Of a DNA stretch of 64,000 nt, positions 8,419 through 16,889 are shown in pieces. The notes beneath the pieces were generated by a model. It did no database searches, was not told where the DNA came from, and worked only from the letters and a program-made list of their open reading frames with translations. Source of the stretch: Paludibacterium purpuratum (GTDB lineage: Bacteria > Pseudomonadota > Gammaproteobacteria > Burkholderiales > Chromobacteriaceae); the NCBI RefSeq assembly GCF_004363805.1, contig NZ_SNZP01000008.1, forward strand, positions 1 through 64,000. Direction: 5' to 3'. The translations under genes were made by a program, and so were the position numbers. The first letter of the stretch is position 1. The number at the start of each line of letters is the position of its first letter.

Positions 8419-9540
8419 TCAGCGCACGCGCAACACCACGCTGCCCACTGAATAACCGGCACCGAACGAGGAGATGACGCCGATATCGCCGGCAACCAGA
8501 TCCTTTCGATGCAAATGGAATGCAATGATCGATCCGGCCGAACTGGTATTGGCATAACGGTCGAGAATGACCGGCGCTTCGATTTCGGTCGCATCGCGCC
8601 CCAGCACGCGCCGGGAGATCAACTGGTTCATCGACAGATTGGCCTGGTGAAGCCAGAAGCGCCGGACGGCGTCCGGCGCAATGCCGAGCTGCGTCAAGTG
8701 GCCGACAATGTGCTCGCCGACCATCGGGCACACTTCCTTAAAGACCTTGCGCCCCTGTTGCACAAACAACTTATCCGCTTGGCCGATACCTTTTTCGTCG
8801 CAGATGTTCAGAAAACCAAAATTGTTGCGGATGGCATTGGAAAATACCGTGGCCAGGCGAGTGCCCAACACCTCGAACACCTGCGGAGAACGGGCCTGAT
8901 CCGCACGTTCGATTAGCACGGCACTGGCCGCATCGCCGAAGATGAAGTGACTGTCGCGGTCGCGGAAGTTCAGGTGAGCCGAGCAGATTTCCGGACTGAC
9001 GACCAGCGCGGCACGCACCGCGCCGCTTTGGACGGCATTGGCCGCGGCCTGAATGCCGAAGGTGGCCGAGGAGCAAGCCACGTTCATATCGAAGGCAAAA
9101 CCCGCAATACCCAGCGCCTGCTGTACCTCGATGGCCATGGCGGGATAGGCGCGCTGCATATTCGAGCAGGCCACGATCACCATGTCGACATCGGTCGGCG
9201 AGCGATCTGCATTTTCCAGCGCCTGGCGCGCTGCGGCGACGGCCATCTCCGCCTGCAGCGACAATTGATCGTTGTTGCGCTCTGGCAAGTTCGGACGCAT
9301 GCGTTCAGGGTCGAGCACGCCCTCTTTGTCCATCAGGAAGCGCTGGCGGATACCCGATGCCTTGACGATGAACTCGCAACTGGACTCGGCCAGCGGCTCG
9401 CGCTCGCCGGCGGCGATCTCGGCGGCATGATCGCGGTTGTACCGCGCCACATATAGATTGAATGCCTCGACCAGCATTTCGTTGCTGACGGCATGCGGCG
9501 GGGTGAACAACCCGGTTCCGCTGATGACTGCCTGATGCAT
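8419..9540 (-). CDS. Beta-ketoacyl-ACP synthase III family protein
   Basis: A 373-residue thiolase-fold condensing enzyme of the FabH/KAS III family. The catalytic triad is visible: Cys156 in NVACSSAT, His in FWLHQANLSMN near residue 307, and Asn in DRYANTSSAGS near residue 335. It is longer than housekeeping FabH (about 320 residues) because of a roughly 50-residue insertion after the first strand. The start at 9540 has a GAGGG site. It stands alone, not in a fab cluster, and is divergent from iscR. It could make a specialised 3-oxoacyl product or act as an accessory initiation synthase; the substrate cannot be read from the sequence. Confidence 0.85.
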   Translation of the reverse strand: MHQAVISGTGLFTPPHAVSNEMLVEAFNLYVARYNRDHAAEIAAGEREPLAESSCEFIVKASGIRQRFLMDKEGVLDPERMRPNLPERNNDQLSLQAEMAVAAARQALENADRSPTDVDMVIVACSNMQRAYPAMAIEVQQALGIAGFAFDMNVACSSATFGIQAAANAVQSGAVRAALVVSPEICSAHLNFRDRDSHFIFGDAASAVLIERADQARSPQVFEVLGTRLATVFSNAIRNNFGFLNICDEKGIGQADKLFVQQGRKVFKEVCPMVGEHIVGHLTQLGIAPDAVRRFWLHQANLSMNQLISRRVLGRDATEIEAPVILDRYANTSSAGSIIAFHLHRKDLVAGDIGVISSFGAGYSVGSVVLRVR

Positions 9541-9678
9541 GTAGTTGCCCTCTATCCTCGCGCCGGCCGCGTAAACGCCCTTGGGAGCGCTCATCGGCAA
9601 CGGCATTTTGTTCTGTGGAAACGCTGCAAATATACCAAGAGGATGAACAAATTGTCAGAAAACGATCACAAATAGTTC

Positions 9679-9703
9679 AAGTCCTAGTAAAATGATCAAC
9701 TAT
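9679..9703 (-). promoter_or_regulatory. Candidate upstream IscR type-1 site
   Basis: Read on the minus strand the 25 bases begin ATAGTTGATCATTTTACTAG, resembling the left part of the known IscR [2Fe-2S]-form motif (ATAGTTGACT...). It lies about 28 bases upstream of the better site at 9732-9756. Two type-1 sites upstream of iscR is the known E. coli arrangement; the weaker right half lowers confidence. Confidence 0.5.
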
Positions 9704-9731
9704 CGACTCGCGCGATCCCGCTCGAAATAAA

Positions 9732-9766
9732 ATAGTTGACTAAAATACTCGGGATTTGCGTATAAT
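9732..9766 (+). promoter_or_regulatory. isc promoter with overlapping IscR type-1 operator
   Basis: ATAGTTGACTAAAATACTCG starting at 9732 is close to the type-1 IscR consensus and overlaps the -35 element TTGACT (9736-9741). The -10 TATAAT is at 9761-9766, a long 19-base spacing. The iscR ATG follows at 9801. The layout predicts repression of the whole isc operon by cluster-loaded IscR. Confidence 0.75.
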
Positions 9767-9800
9767 TGGATCGACTCAATTATCTGGGAGCCTCCCTACC

Positions 9801-10292
9801 ATGCGCTTGACCACCAAAGGCCGATTCGCTGTCACGGCTATGCTGGACTTGGCCCTGCGCCAAGGCAAGGGGCCCGTTACGCTGGCCGGCATCAGCGAAC
9901 GTCAGAATATCTCGCTTTCCTACCTGGAACAGTTGTTCGGCAAGCTTCGTCGCGCCGAACTGGTCGAGAGCGTTCGCGGACCAGGCGGCGGCTACACCCT
10001 GGCACGCGCGGCCGAGGACATCTCGGTTGCCAACATCATTGTCGCGGTCGACGAACCGGTGGACGCCACGCAGTGCGGTGGCCGCGAAAACTGTCACGGT
10101 CCCAATCAGCGCTGCATGACGCACGACTTGTGGACCAACCTGAATGCCACCATCTTCAATTATCTATCGCAGGTGAGCCTCGGCAACCTTGTCGACGAGC
10201 AATTGGCCAAGGACACGGCCGTGCTGCAGGACAAGCGCGAACAGCCCCCCGCACATCGATCGCATCCGGCATCCGCCGGCGGCGCCTTGTGA
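9801..10292 (+). CDS. iscR: Iron-sulfur cluster regulator IscR
   Basis: Rrf2-family regulator of 163 residues, which represses isc when it carries a [2Fe-2S] cluster. The N-terminal winged helix (MRLTTKGRFAVTAMLDLAL) binds DNA. The three cluster cysteines occur as QCGGRENCHGPNQRC around residues 92-104, followed by the known ligand-type HDLW. The start at 9801 is the classic MRLTTKGR; an upstream in-frame ATG overlaps the promoter and is rejected. It is first in iscRSUA-hscBA-fdx-iscX. Confidence 0.97.
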   Translation: MRLTTKGRFAVTAMLDLALRQGKGPVTLAGISERQNISLSYLEQLFGKLRRAELVESVRGPGGGYTLARAAEDISVANIIVAVDEPVDATQCGGRENCHGPNQRCMTHDLWTNLNATIFNYLSQVSLGNLVDEQLAKDTAVLQDKREQPPAHRSHPASAGGAL

Positions 10293-10322
10293 CTGCGGAA
10301 ACACTTTGTGGAGAACGTTTAA

Positions 10323-11540
10323 ATGTCTCAGATGAAGCTTCCGATCTACCTCGATTACTCCGCCACGACCCCGGTCGACCCTCGCGTCGCCGCGAAGATG
10401 ATTCCCTATCTGACGGAGCATTTCGGCAATCCGGCCTCGCGCAGCCATAGCTTCGGCTGGGAAGCGGAGGATGCGGTCGAGAACGCCCGCGCGGAGGTAG
10501 CCCGCCTGGTCAATTGCGATCCGAAGGAAATCATCTGGACATCCGGCGCCACCGAATCGGACAACCTGGCGATCAAGGGCGCAGCCCAGTTCTACCAAAG
10601 CCGCGGCAAGCACATCATCACCGTCAAGACCGAGCACAAGGCTGTGCTCGACACATGCCGCGAGTTGGAACGCCAGGGCTTCGAAGTCACTTATCTGTCG
10701 GTCAAGGACGACGGCCTGATTGATCTCGATCAGTTCAAGGCGGCGCTGCGCCCGGATACCATCCTTGTTTCGGTCATGCTGGTCAACAACGAAATTGGCG
10801 TGATCCAGGATATCGACACATTGGGGGCGTTGTGCCGCGAGAAGGGCATCGTCTTCCATGTGGATGCCGCCCAAGCCACCGGCAAGGTCGTCATCGACCT
10901 GGAACGCCAGCCGGTCGACCTGATGAGCTTCTCGGCGCACAAGACTTACGGGCCGAAGGGTATCGGCGCGCTGTACATCCGCCGCAAGCCGCGCGTGCGT
11001 CTCGAGGCGCAAATGCACGGCGGCGGCCACGAGCGCGGCTTCCGCTCCGGCACGCTGGCCACGCATCAGATTGTCGGCATGGGCGAGAGCTTCCGCCTGG
11101 CACGCGAGGAAATGGCCAGCGAGAACGAACGCATCCGCATGCTGCGCGATCGCCTGTGGAATGGCGTCAAAGATCTGGAGGAAGTGTATCTCAACGGCGA
11201 CCTGGAGCGCCGTGTACCGCACAACCTGAATGTCAGCTTCAACTTCGTCGAGGGTGAGTCGCTGATCATGGCGATCAAGGAATTGGCCGTGTCCTCCGGA
11301 TCGGCCTGCACCTCGGCAAGCCTGGAGCCGTCCTACGTACTGCGGGCGCTGGGTCGCAACGACGAACTGGCCCACAGCTCGATCCGCTTCACCATCGGCC
11401 GCTTCACCACCGTCGAGGAAATCGATTATGCGGTGGCCCTCTTGCGCGACAAGATCGGCAAACTGCGCGAACTGTCGCCGCTGTGGGAAATGTACAAGGA
11501 CGGCGTGGACCTCAATAGCGTGCAATGGGCGGCGCACTGA
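10323..11540 (+). CDS. iscS: Cysteine desulfurase IscS
   Basis: PLP enzyme that removes sulfur from cysteine and passes it as persulfide to IscU and tRNA-thiolation partners. The 405-residue length matches the family. The PLP lysine is in [12 protein letters not shown] (about residue 206), and the mobile loop cysteine is in [14 protein letters not shown] (about residue 328). The C-terminus ends SVQWAAH, like E. coli IscS. It lies 30 bases after iscR. Confidence 0.97.
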   Translation: MSQMKLPIYLDYSATTPVDPRVAAKMIPYLTEHFGNPASRSHSFGWEAEDAVENARAEVARLVNCDPKEIIWTSGATESDNLAIKGAAQFYQSRGKHIITVKTEHKAVLDTCRELERQGFEVTYLSVKDDGLIDLDQFKAALRPDTILVSVMLVNNEIGVIQDIDTLGALCREKGIVFHVDAAQATGKVVIDLERQPVDLMSFSAHKTYGPKGIGALYIRRKPRVRLEAQMHGGGHERGFRSGTLATHQIVGMGESFRLAREEMASENERIRMLRDRLWNGVKDLEEVYLNGDLERRVPHNLNVSFNFVEGESLIMAIKELAVSSGSACTSASLEPSYVLRALGRNDELAHSSIRFTIGRFTTVEEIDYAVALLRDKIGKLRELSPLWEMYKDGVDLNSVQWAAH

Positions 11541-11591
11541 ACTGAAACCGGACGGCGCGAGCGCCGTCCCCCGGCAGGAAGAGGAATCGAC

Positions 11592-11975
11592 ATGGCTTAC
11601 AGCAACAAAGTACTGGATCACTACGAACACCCGCGCAACGTCGGCGCCTTCGACAAGGACGACGGCCAGGTCGGCACCGGCATGGTCGGCGCTCCGGCAT
11701 GCGGCGACGTCATGAAGCTGCAGATCAAGGTCGGCGAAGACGGCGTCATCCAGGACGCGCGCTTCAAGACCTATGGCTGCGGATCCGCCATTGCCTCGTC
11801 GTCGTTGGTCACCGAATGGGTCAAAGGCAAGACGCTGGACGAAGCGCTGGACATCAAAAACACCGCGATCGCCGAAGAACTGGAACTGCCTCCGGTGAAG
11901 ATTCACTGCTCGATCCTGGCGGAAGACGCCATCAAGGCGGCAGTGACGGACTACAAGCAAAAGCACGGCAAATAA
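11592..11975 (+). CDS. iscU: Iron-sulfur cluster scaffold IscU
   Basis: Scaffold on which IscS assembles [2Fe-2S] clusters. The 127-residue product has the three ligands Cys37, Cys63 and Cys106 and the LPPVK motif (just before Cys106) recognised by HscA. The start has a strong AGGAAGAGG-like ribosome site. It is located between iscS and iscA as in other proteobacteria. Confidence 0.97.
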   Translation: MAYSNKVLDHYEHPRNVGAFDKDDGQVGTGMVGAPACGDVMKLQIKVGEDGVIQDARFKTYGCGSAIASSSLVTEWVKGKTLDEALDIKNTAIAEELELPPVKIHCSILAEDAIKAAVTDYKQKHGK

Positions 11976-11993
11976 GCGGCAACAGGTACCATT

Positions 11994-12317
11994 ATGGCCA
12001 TCACCCTCTCTGAAAGCGCGGCGGCGCACGTCAGCAACTTCATCGCAAAACGCGGCAAAGGGCTCGGCATCCGCCTGGGCGTGAAGACATCCGGCTGCTC
12101 CGGCATGGCGTACAAGCTGGAGTTCGTCGATGTCGAGAACCCGGACGACCTTTTCTTCGAAAGCCACGGCCTGCGCGTCTATACCGACGAGAAGAGCCTG
12201 AGCTACATCGACGGCACCGAACTTGACTATGTCAAGGAAGGGCTGAACGAAGGCTTCAAGTTCAACAACCCGAACGTGAAGAACGAGTGCGGTTGCGGCG
12301 AGAGCTTCAACGTCTGA
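11994..12317 (+). CDS. iscA: Iron-sulfur assembly protein IscA
   Basis: A-type carrier of 107 residues that delivers iron-sulfur clusters to apoproteins. The three conserved cysteines are Cys35 (TSGCSG) and Cys99/Cys101 (ECGCGES). It starts 18 bases after iscU. Confidence 0.97.
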   Translation: MAITLSESAAAHVSNFIAKRGKGLGIRLGVKTSGCSGMAYKLEFVDVENPDDLFFESHGLRVYTDEKSLSYIDGTELDYVKEGLNEGFKFNNPNVKNECGCGESFNV

Positions 12318-12358
12318 CCGACCGTCCGCCCACGTTTCGTGGGCCGCTTGGAGTGTTG

Positions 12359-12892
12359 ATGAACCCCGATTTCCAACAGAGTCACTTCGCGCTATTCGGC
12401 TTGCCCGAACGGTTCGCGCTCGATGTGACGCAACTCGACCACGCCTGGCGTGCCGTCGCGGCCGAGGTACACCCCGACCGCTTCGCCCATGCCGGCGATG
12501 CCGAAAAACGCGTGGCGCTGATGATGGCCACGCGCGTCAACGAAGCCTACCGTACGCTGAAATCGCCCCTGCCCCGCGCTCGTTACCTGCTGACGCTCGC
12601 CGGCGTGGACACGCAGGAAGAAACCAATACCAGCATGCCCGCCGACTTCCTGATGCAGCAGATGGAATGGCGCGAGGCCATCGAGGACGCATCGCGCGCG
12701 CGCGATGCCGCGGCACTGGAGAAACTGGCCGTGCAACTCTCCGACGCGTCGCGTGCACTCGAGCGGCAGTTGGGCGAGGCCATAGACCAAGAACAGGATT
12801 TGGACTTGGCGGCAGCGCTGGTGCGAAAATTGCGTTTTCTGGAAAAACTCGGGCAGGAAATCGATGACGCCCTAGAACAGGCATTGTCCTGA
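12359..12892 (+). CDS. hscB: Co-chaperone HscB
   Basis: J-domain co-chaperone (177 residues) that brings IscU to HscA and stimulates its ATPase. The J-domain motif appears as HPDRF (residues 40-44), and the C-terminal helical domain follows. The start at 12359 gives MNPDFQQSHFALFGLPERF, in line with the family; the open frame upstream overlaps iscA and is not used. It is between iscA and hscA. Confidence 0.95.
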   Translation: MNPDFQQSHFALFGLPERFALDVTQLDHAWRAVAAEVHPDRFAHAGDAEKRVALMMATRVNEAYRTLKSPLPRARYLLTLAGVDTQEETNTSMPADFLMQQMEWREAIEDASRARDAAALEKLAVQLSDASRALERQLGEAIDQEQDLDLAAALVRKLRFLEKLGQEIDDALEQALS

Positions 12893-12919
12893 CCCTCCAC
12901 CCATTACTGATCGTCTGCC

Positions 12920-14782
12920 ATGGCTCTCTTGCAAATCGCCGAACCCGGCCTGTCCGCCGCCCCCCACCAGCACCGCAACGCCATCGGCATCGACCTTGGC
13001 ACCACCAACTCGCTGGTGGCCACCGTGCGCAGCGGGTCGGCCACCGTCCTACCGGATGCCGACGGCAACTGCCTGCTGCCCTCGGTGGTGCGCTACCTCG
13101 ACGAGGCCGGCCAGGTCGCGATCGGACACGTCGCGCTGACCGCCATCAGCCAAGATCCGATCAACGCCATCGCCTCGGTCAAGCGACTGATGGGCCGCGG
13201 CCTCAAGGATATCGGTGAAGCGGGCGCCCTCCCTTACCGCTTCGTCGATGCGCCGGGCATGGTTCAACTCCAGACGCGCGCGGGCATCAAAAGCCCGGTC
13301 GAGGTCTCGGCCGAGATCCTACGCGCCCTCAAGGCGCGAGCCGAAGACAGCCTGACCGGCGATCTCATGGGCGCCGTCATCACCGTGCCGGCCTATTTCG
13401 ACGATGCTCAGCGGCAAGCCACCAAGGATGCGGCGCAATTGGCCGGCATCAACGTGCTGCGCCTCTTGAACGAGCCCACCGCCGCCGCGATCGCCTACGG
13501 GCTCGACAACGGCGCAGAAGGCATCTATGTCGTCTACGACCTGGGCGGCGGCACCTTCGACGTGTCGGTACTGCGACTGGCAAAGGGCGTATTCGAGGTG
13601 CTGGCCACCAGTGGCGACTCGGCATTGGGCGGCGACGACTTCGATCATCGCGTCTATTGCTGGGCGCTGGAGGAAGCCGGCCTGTCCGGTCTGTCGCCCG
13701 GCGACGCCCGCCTATTGCTCAGCGCCGCGCGCCAAGCCAAGGAGGCACTGTCCGAACACGCGCACACCCGCCTGTCGGCCGTATTGCAGGACGGCCTGCT
13801 GGTCGACTTGGCGCTAGCGCGCGACACATTCCGCGACATCAGCCGCAACCTGGTGCAGAAGACCCTGCTGCCTGTGAAGAAGGCACTGCGCGACGCCGGT
13901 ATCGGTGCGGATCAAGTCAAAGGGGTGGTCATGGTCGGCGGCGCCACGCGCATGCCGCAGATCCAGCAGGCCGTCGCCGAATTTTTTGGCCAGGCGCCGC
14001 TCAACAATCTCGACCCGGACAAGGTCGTGGCGCTCGGCGCCGCGATCCAGGCCAATCTGCTCGCCGGCAACAAACAAGATGAGGAATGGCTGCTGCTGGA
14101 CGTGATTCCGCTATCGCTCGGCATCGAAACCATGGGCGGACTGACGGAAAAGATCATCCCGCGCAATAGCACCATCCCGGTGGCGCGCGCGCAGGAATTC
14201 ACCACGTTCAAGGACGGGCAGACCGCGATGTCGATCCACGTGCTGCAAGGCGAGCGCGAACTGGTATCCGATTGCCGTTCGCTGGCGCGCTTCACGTTAC
14301 GCGGCATTCCGCCTATGGTGGCGGGTGCGGCGCGTATCCGTATCACCTTCCAGGTGGATGCCGACGGCCTGCTGTCGGTCTCCGCGCGCGAGCAAACCTC
14401 CGGCGCCGCCGCCAGCATCGAGGTCAAGCCGTCCTATGGGCTCTCCGACGACGACATCGGCCGCATGCTCAGCGACTCGCTGGCGCATGTACGCGACGAT
14501 ATCGATGCCCGCAAGCTGCGCGAGGCCCAGGTCAACGCCCAAGGGCTGATCGAGGCCACTCGCTCGGCCATTGCCGCCGATGGCGACCTACTCGACGCCA
14601 GTGAGCGCAATGTGATCGATACCGCCTTGACCGCCTGCGAACAGGCCTGCCTCGGCGAACGCACCCGCGACATCAACGAGGCGGTCGGCCGCCTCAACCA
14701 AGTTACCGAAGCCTTTGCCGCGCGCCGCATGGATCGAAACATCCAGCGCGCGCTCAAGGGCCAGAAAATTGGCGAATTGTGA
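12920..14782 (+). CDS. hscA: Hsp70-type chaperone HscA
   Basis: Specialised DnaK homologue of 620 residues dedicated to IscU, driving cluster release. The ATPase domain shows [13 protein letters not shown] near residue 22, the [14 protein letters not shown] phosphate loop near 205, and [14 protein letters not shown] near 335. The substrate-binding beta domain and helical lid follow. It is 27 bases downstream of hscB. Confidence 0.97.
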   Translation: MALLQIAEPGLSAAPHQHRNAIGIDLGTTNSLVATVRSGSATVLPDADGNCLLPSVVRYLDEAGQVAIGHVALTAISQDPINAIASVKRLMGRGLKDIGEAGALPYRFVDAPGMVQLQTRAGIKSPVEVSAEILRALKARAEDSLTGDLMGAVITVPAYFDDAQRQATKDAAQLAGINVLRLLNEPTAAAIAYGLDNGAEGIYVVYDLGGGTFDVSVLRLAKGVFEVLATSGDSALGGDDFDHRVYCWALEEAGLSGLSPGDARLLLSAARQAKEALSEHAHTRLSAVLQDGLLVDLALARDTFRDISRNLVQKTLLPVKKALRDAGIGADQVKGVVMVGGATRMPQIQQAVAEFFGQAPLNNLDPDKVVALGAAIQANLLAGNKQDEEWLLLDVIPLSLGIETMGGLTEKIIPRNSTIPVARAQEFTTFKDGQTAMSIHVLQGERELVSDCRSLARFTLRGIPPMVAGAARIRITFQVDADGLLSVSAREQTSGAAASIEVKPSYGLSDDDIGRMLSDSLAHVRDDIDARKLREAQVNAQGLIEATRSAIAADGDLLDASERNVIDTALTACEQACLGERTRDINEAVGRLNQVTEAFAARRMDRNIQRALKGQKIGEL

Positions 14783-14789
14783 GACCCCT

Positions 14790-15131
14790 ATGCCACGAAT
14801 CATTGTTTTGCCCCACAGCGAAATCTGCCCTGAAGGTGCCGTGATCGACGACGCCGAGGCCGGTAACAGCATCTGCGAGGAGCTGTTGAAACACGGCATC
14901 GAAATCGAACACGCCTGCGAGATGTCCTGCGCCTGCACCACCTGTCACGTCGTGGTACGCGAAGGCTTCAATTCGCTGCCGCCGTCAGACGAACTGGAAG
15001 ACGATCTGCTCGACCGTGCCTGGGGACTGGAAGCCTGTTCACGCTTGTCGTGCCAAGCGGTCATCGGCCAGGACGATCTGACAGTCGAAATTCCGCGCTA
15101 TACCATTAATCATGCGCGTGAAAACCACTAA
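14790..15131 (+). CDS. fdx: [2Fe-2S] ferredoxin Fdx
   Basis: Adrenodoxin-type ferredoxin of 113 residues that supplies electrons for cluster assembly. Cluster ligands are in CEMSCACTTC (about residues 42-51) and SRLSCQ near residue 87. The start at 14790 gives MPRIIVLPHSEICPEG, the typical Isc ferredoxin opening. It begins seven bases after hscA. Confidence 0.97.
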   Translation: MPRIIVLPHSEICPEGAVIDDAEAGNSICEELLKHGIEIEHACEMSCACTTCHVVVREGFNSLPPSDELEDDLLDRAWGLEACSRLSCQAVIGQDDLTVEIPRYTINHARENH

Positions 15132-15143
15132 GGAAGAACGACC

Positions 15144-15341
15144 ATGAAATGGAGTGACATTTACGATATCGCTGCCGAACTGGCCGATAGCATGCCGGAC
15201 GTCGATCCGCGCCAAGTCCGCTTTATCGACTTGCACAATTGGGTGGTGTCGCTGCCGGCGTTCGACGACGATCACAGTCGCGGCGGGGAAAAGGTTCTGG
15301 AAGCCATTCAGCAAGCCTGGATCGACGAGGTTGGCCCCTGA
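15144..15341 (+). CDS. iscX: IscX (YfhJ) iron-sulfur assembly modulator
   Basis: Small acidic protein of 65 residues that binds IscS and iron and modulates assembly speed. The opening MKWSDIYDIAAELAD and the DVDPRQVRFIDLHNWV core are characteristic. It is the last gene of the isc operon, with the ribosome site AGGAAGAACG. No clear terminator hairpin was seen in the following 98 bases. Confidence 0.95.
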   Translation: MKWSDIYDIAAELADSMPDVDPRQVRFIDLHNWVVSLPAFDDDHSRGGEKVLEAIQQAWIDEVGP

Positions 15342-15439
15342 AGCGCGCGTTGCCCCCACTTAAAATCAGTTATTTTTGACACTTGCATAGATTACCAACC
15401 CGGGGTGTAATAAGCCGTCCCTCTGCCCCGGAGTCGGTT

Positions 15440-16075
15440 ATGTTTACCCTGGTCATCGGCAACAAGAATCTCTCCTCCTGGTCGCTGCGCCCCTGGCTGG
15501 TACTGAAAATGCTCGACGAGCCGTTCGAAGAACGCCTGATCGATCTGACCGCGTCCGATGCAAGCCAGCAAATCCTGGCAATCAATCCCGCCGGCAAGGT
15601 ACCGGTACTGCATGATCGCCACCTGAAGATCTGGGACTCGCTGGCCATTTGCGAGTACTTGGCCGAATGCTTCCCGCAAGCGCGGCTATGGCCGAAAGAC
15701 AGCGCAGAGCGCGCGCATGCTCGCTCGCTGGTGGCGGAGATGCATAGCGGCTTCCCGCTGCTGCGTCAGGCCATGCCGATGGATATCTGCGGTAGCCACC
15801 CCACTCCCCCGCTCACGCCGCAACTAGCACGCGAAATTGACCGCATCCTGGCCATATGGAACGGGCTACGCGAGCAAATGGTGGCGGAAGGCCCATTCCT
15901 GTTCGGCCACTTCACCATCGCCGACGCCTTCTTCGCCCCGGTGGCGACCCGTTTCGCCAGCTACCGATACGCGCTATCCGGCCCGGCCGCGGACTATGCG
16001 GCGCACCTACTCGCCATGCCGGCGATGCAGCAGTGGATGGCAGAAGCGAAATCTGAAACGGCGCTGGCGAACTGA
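15440..16075 (+). CDS. Glutathione S-transferase family protein
   Basis: A 211-residue GST-fold protein. The thioredoxin-like N-terminal half has the probable glutathione-activating Ser in NKNLSSWSLRPWL (residues 8-20), the cis-proline in AGKVPVL, and the ESLA-like DSLAICEYLAE. The all-helical C-terminal half starts near residue 85. The start at 15440 is chosen because the protein begins exactly at the first strand (MFTLVIGN). Substrate unknown; similar proteobacterial proteins are annotated only as GSTs. Confidence 0.9.
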   Translation: MFTLVIGNKNLSSWSLRPWLVLKMLDEPFEERLIDLTASDASQQILAINPAGKVPVLHDRHLKIWDSLAICEYLAECFPQARLWPKDSAERAHARSLVAEMHSGFPLLRQAMPMDICGSHPTPPLTPQLAREIDRILAIWNGLREQMVAEGPFLFGHFTIADAFFAPVATRFASYRYALSGPAADYAAHLLAMPAMQQWMAEAKSETALAN

Positions 16076-16120
16076 CGAGCGATTCTTTAAAATGGCCGGT
16101 TTTTCCCGAAGCGGCACATC

Positions 16121-16735
16121 ATGACCACACCTTTCATTATCGGCATCGCCGGCGGCAGCGGCAGCGGTAAAACCACCGTCACGCGCAAACTGGTCGAGAC
16201 CATCGGCTCCGACAAGGCGGCGGTCATCATTCAGGACAATTACTACCGCGACCAGAGCTCGCTGACCTTCGAACAGCGGCTCCTGACCAACTACGACCAC
16301 CCACACGCCTTCGACTGGCCGCTGTTGATGTCGCACATCGACGACCTGCAGAACGGCGTACCGATCGACATGCCGATCTACGACTTCTCGATCCACACCC
16401 GTAGCCATGAGACACAGACGCTGGTGCCGGCGCCGGTGATTCTGGTCGAAGGCTTCTACTCGCTGTACGACGCAGCGCTGCGCGACATGATGTCGCTGAA
16501 AATCTTCGTCGACACCGACCCGGATGTGCGTTTCATCCGCCGACTGCAGCGCGACATCATCGAACGCGCGCGTACCATGCAGCACGTGATCGACCAATAC
16601 CTGTCGACCGTGCGCCCGATGCACATCCAGTTCATCGAGCCGACCAAACGCTTCGCCGATGTCATCTTGCCGCACGGCAGCAACGACCCGGCCATCGACA
16701 TGATCATCGCCCGTATCGAAAGCCTGGTGGTGTAG
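16121..16735 (+). CDS. udk: Uridine kinase
   Basis: Phosphorylates uridine and cytidine in pyrimidine salvage; cytoplasmic. The 204-residue product has the P-loop GIAGGSGSGKTTV at residues 8-20, the DNYYRD substrate motif near 40, and the PIYDFSIHTR stretch near 86. Length and order match the Udk family. It is monocistronic between the GST and the convergent hemN group. Confidence 0.95.
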   Translation: MTTPFIIGIAGGSGSGKTTVTRKLVETIGSDKAAVIIQDNYYRDQSSLTFEQRLLTNYDHPHAFDWPLLMSHIDDLQNGVPIDMPIYDFSIHTRSHETQTLVPAPVILVEGFYSLYDAALRDMMSLKIFVDTDPDVRFIRRLQRDIIERARTMQHVIDQYLSTVRPMHIQFIEPTKRFADVILPHGSNDPAIDMIIARIESLVV

Positions 16736-16765
16736 CGGTTTTTGGCGTTGCTGCGCGAATGCGCC

Positions 16766-16885
16766 CTAGCGGCGCAACCGCGCCAGCACCCAGCCAAACG
16801 GCAGCGCCGCCAGCCGCGCGCCAAACCACAGGCCATAGCCGACGGCCACCAAGGCCAGCAATAAGGCGTTGACGAGGCGCGCCAC
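16766..16885 (-). CDS. Predicted 39-residue membrane protein coupled to hemN
   Basis: I do not recognise this short frame. It starts with GTG four bases after the hemN stop and encodes 39 residues beginning MARLVNALLLALVAVGYGLW. One membrane span is predicted (about residues 5-28), and the C-terminus is very basic (ARLRR). An AAGG lies about 12 bases before the GTG, inside the end of hemN, so translation would depend on hemN readthrough or coupling. The position, hydrophobicity and positive-inside tail support a real small protein, but without comparison it could be chance. Confidence 0.45.
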   Translation of the reverse strand: MARLVNALLLALVAVGYGLWFGARLAALPFGWVLARLRR

Positions 16886-16889
16886 CGGC

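Noticed and set aside
10164-12167. Minus-strand open frame of 667 codons
   Set aside because: Runs antisense to iscS and iscU, which are certain; no ribosome site or family resemblance.
15376-15413. TTGACA near 15376 as a promoter of the GST gene
   Set aside because: No acceptable -10 element at 16-19 bases; TAATAA lies 26 bases away.
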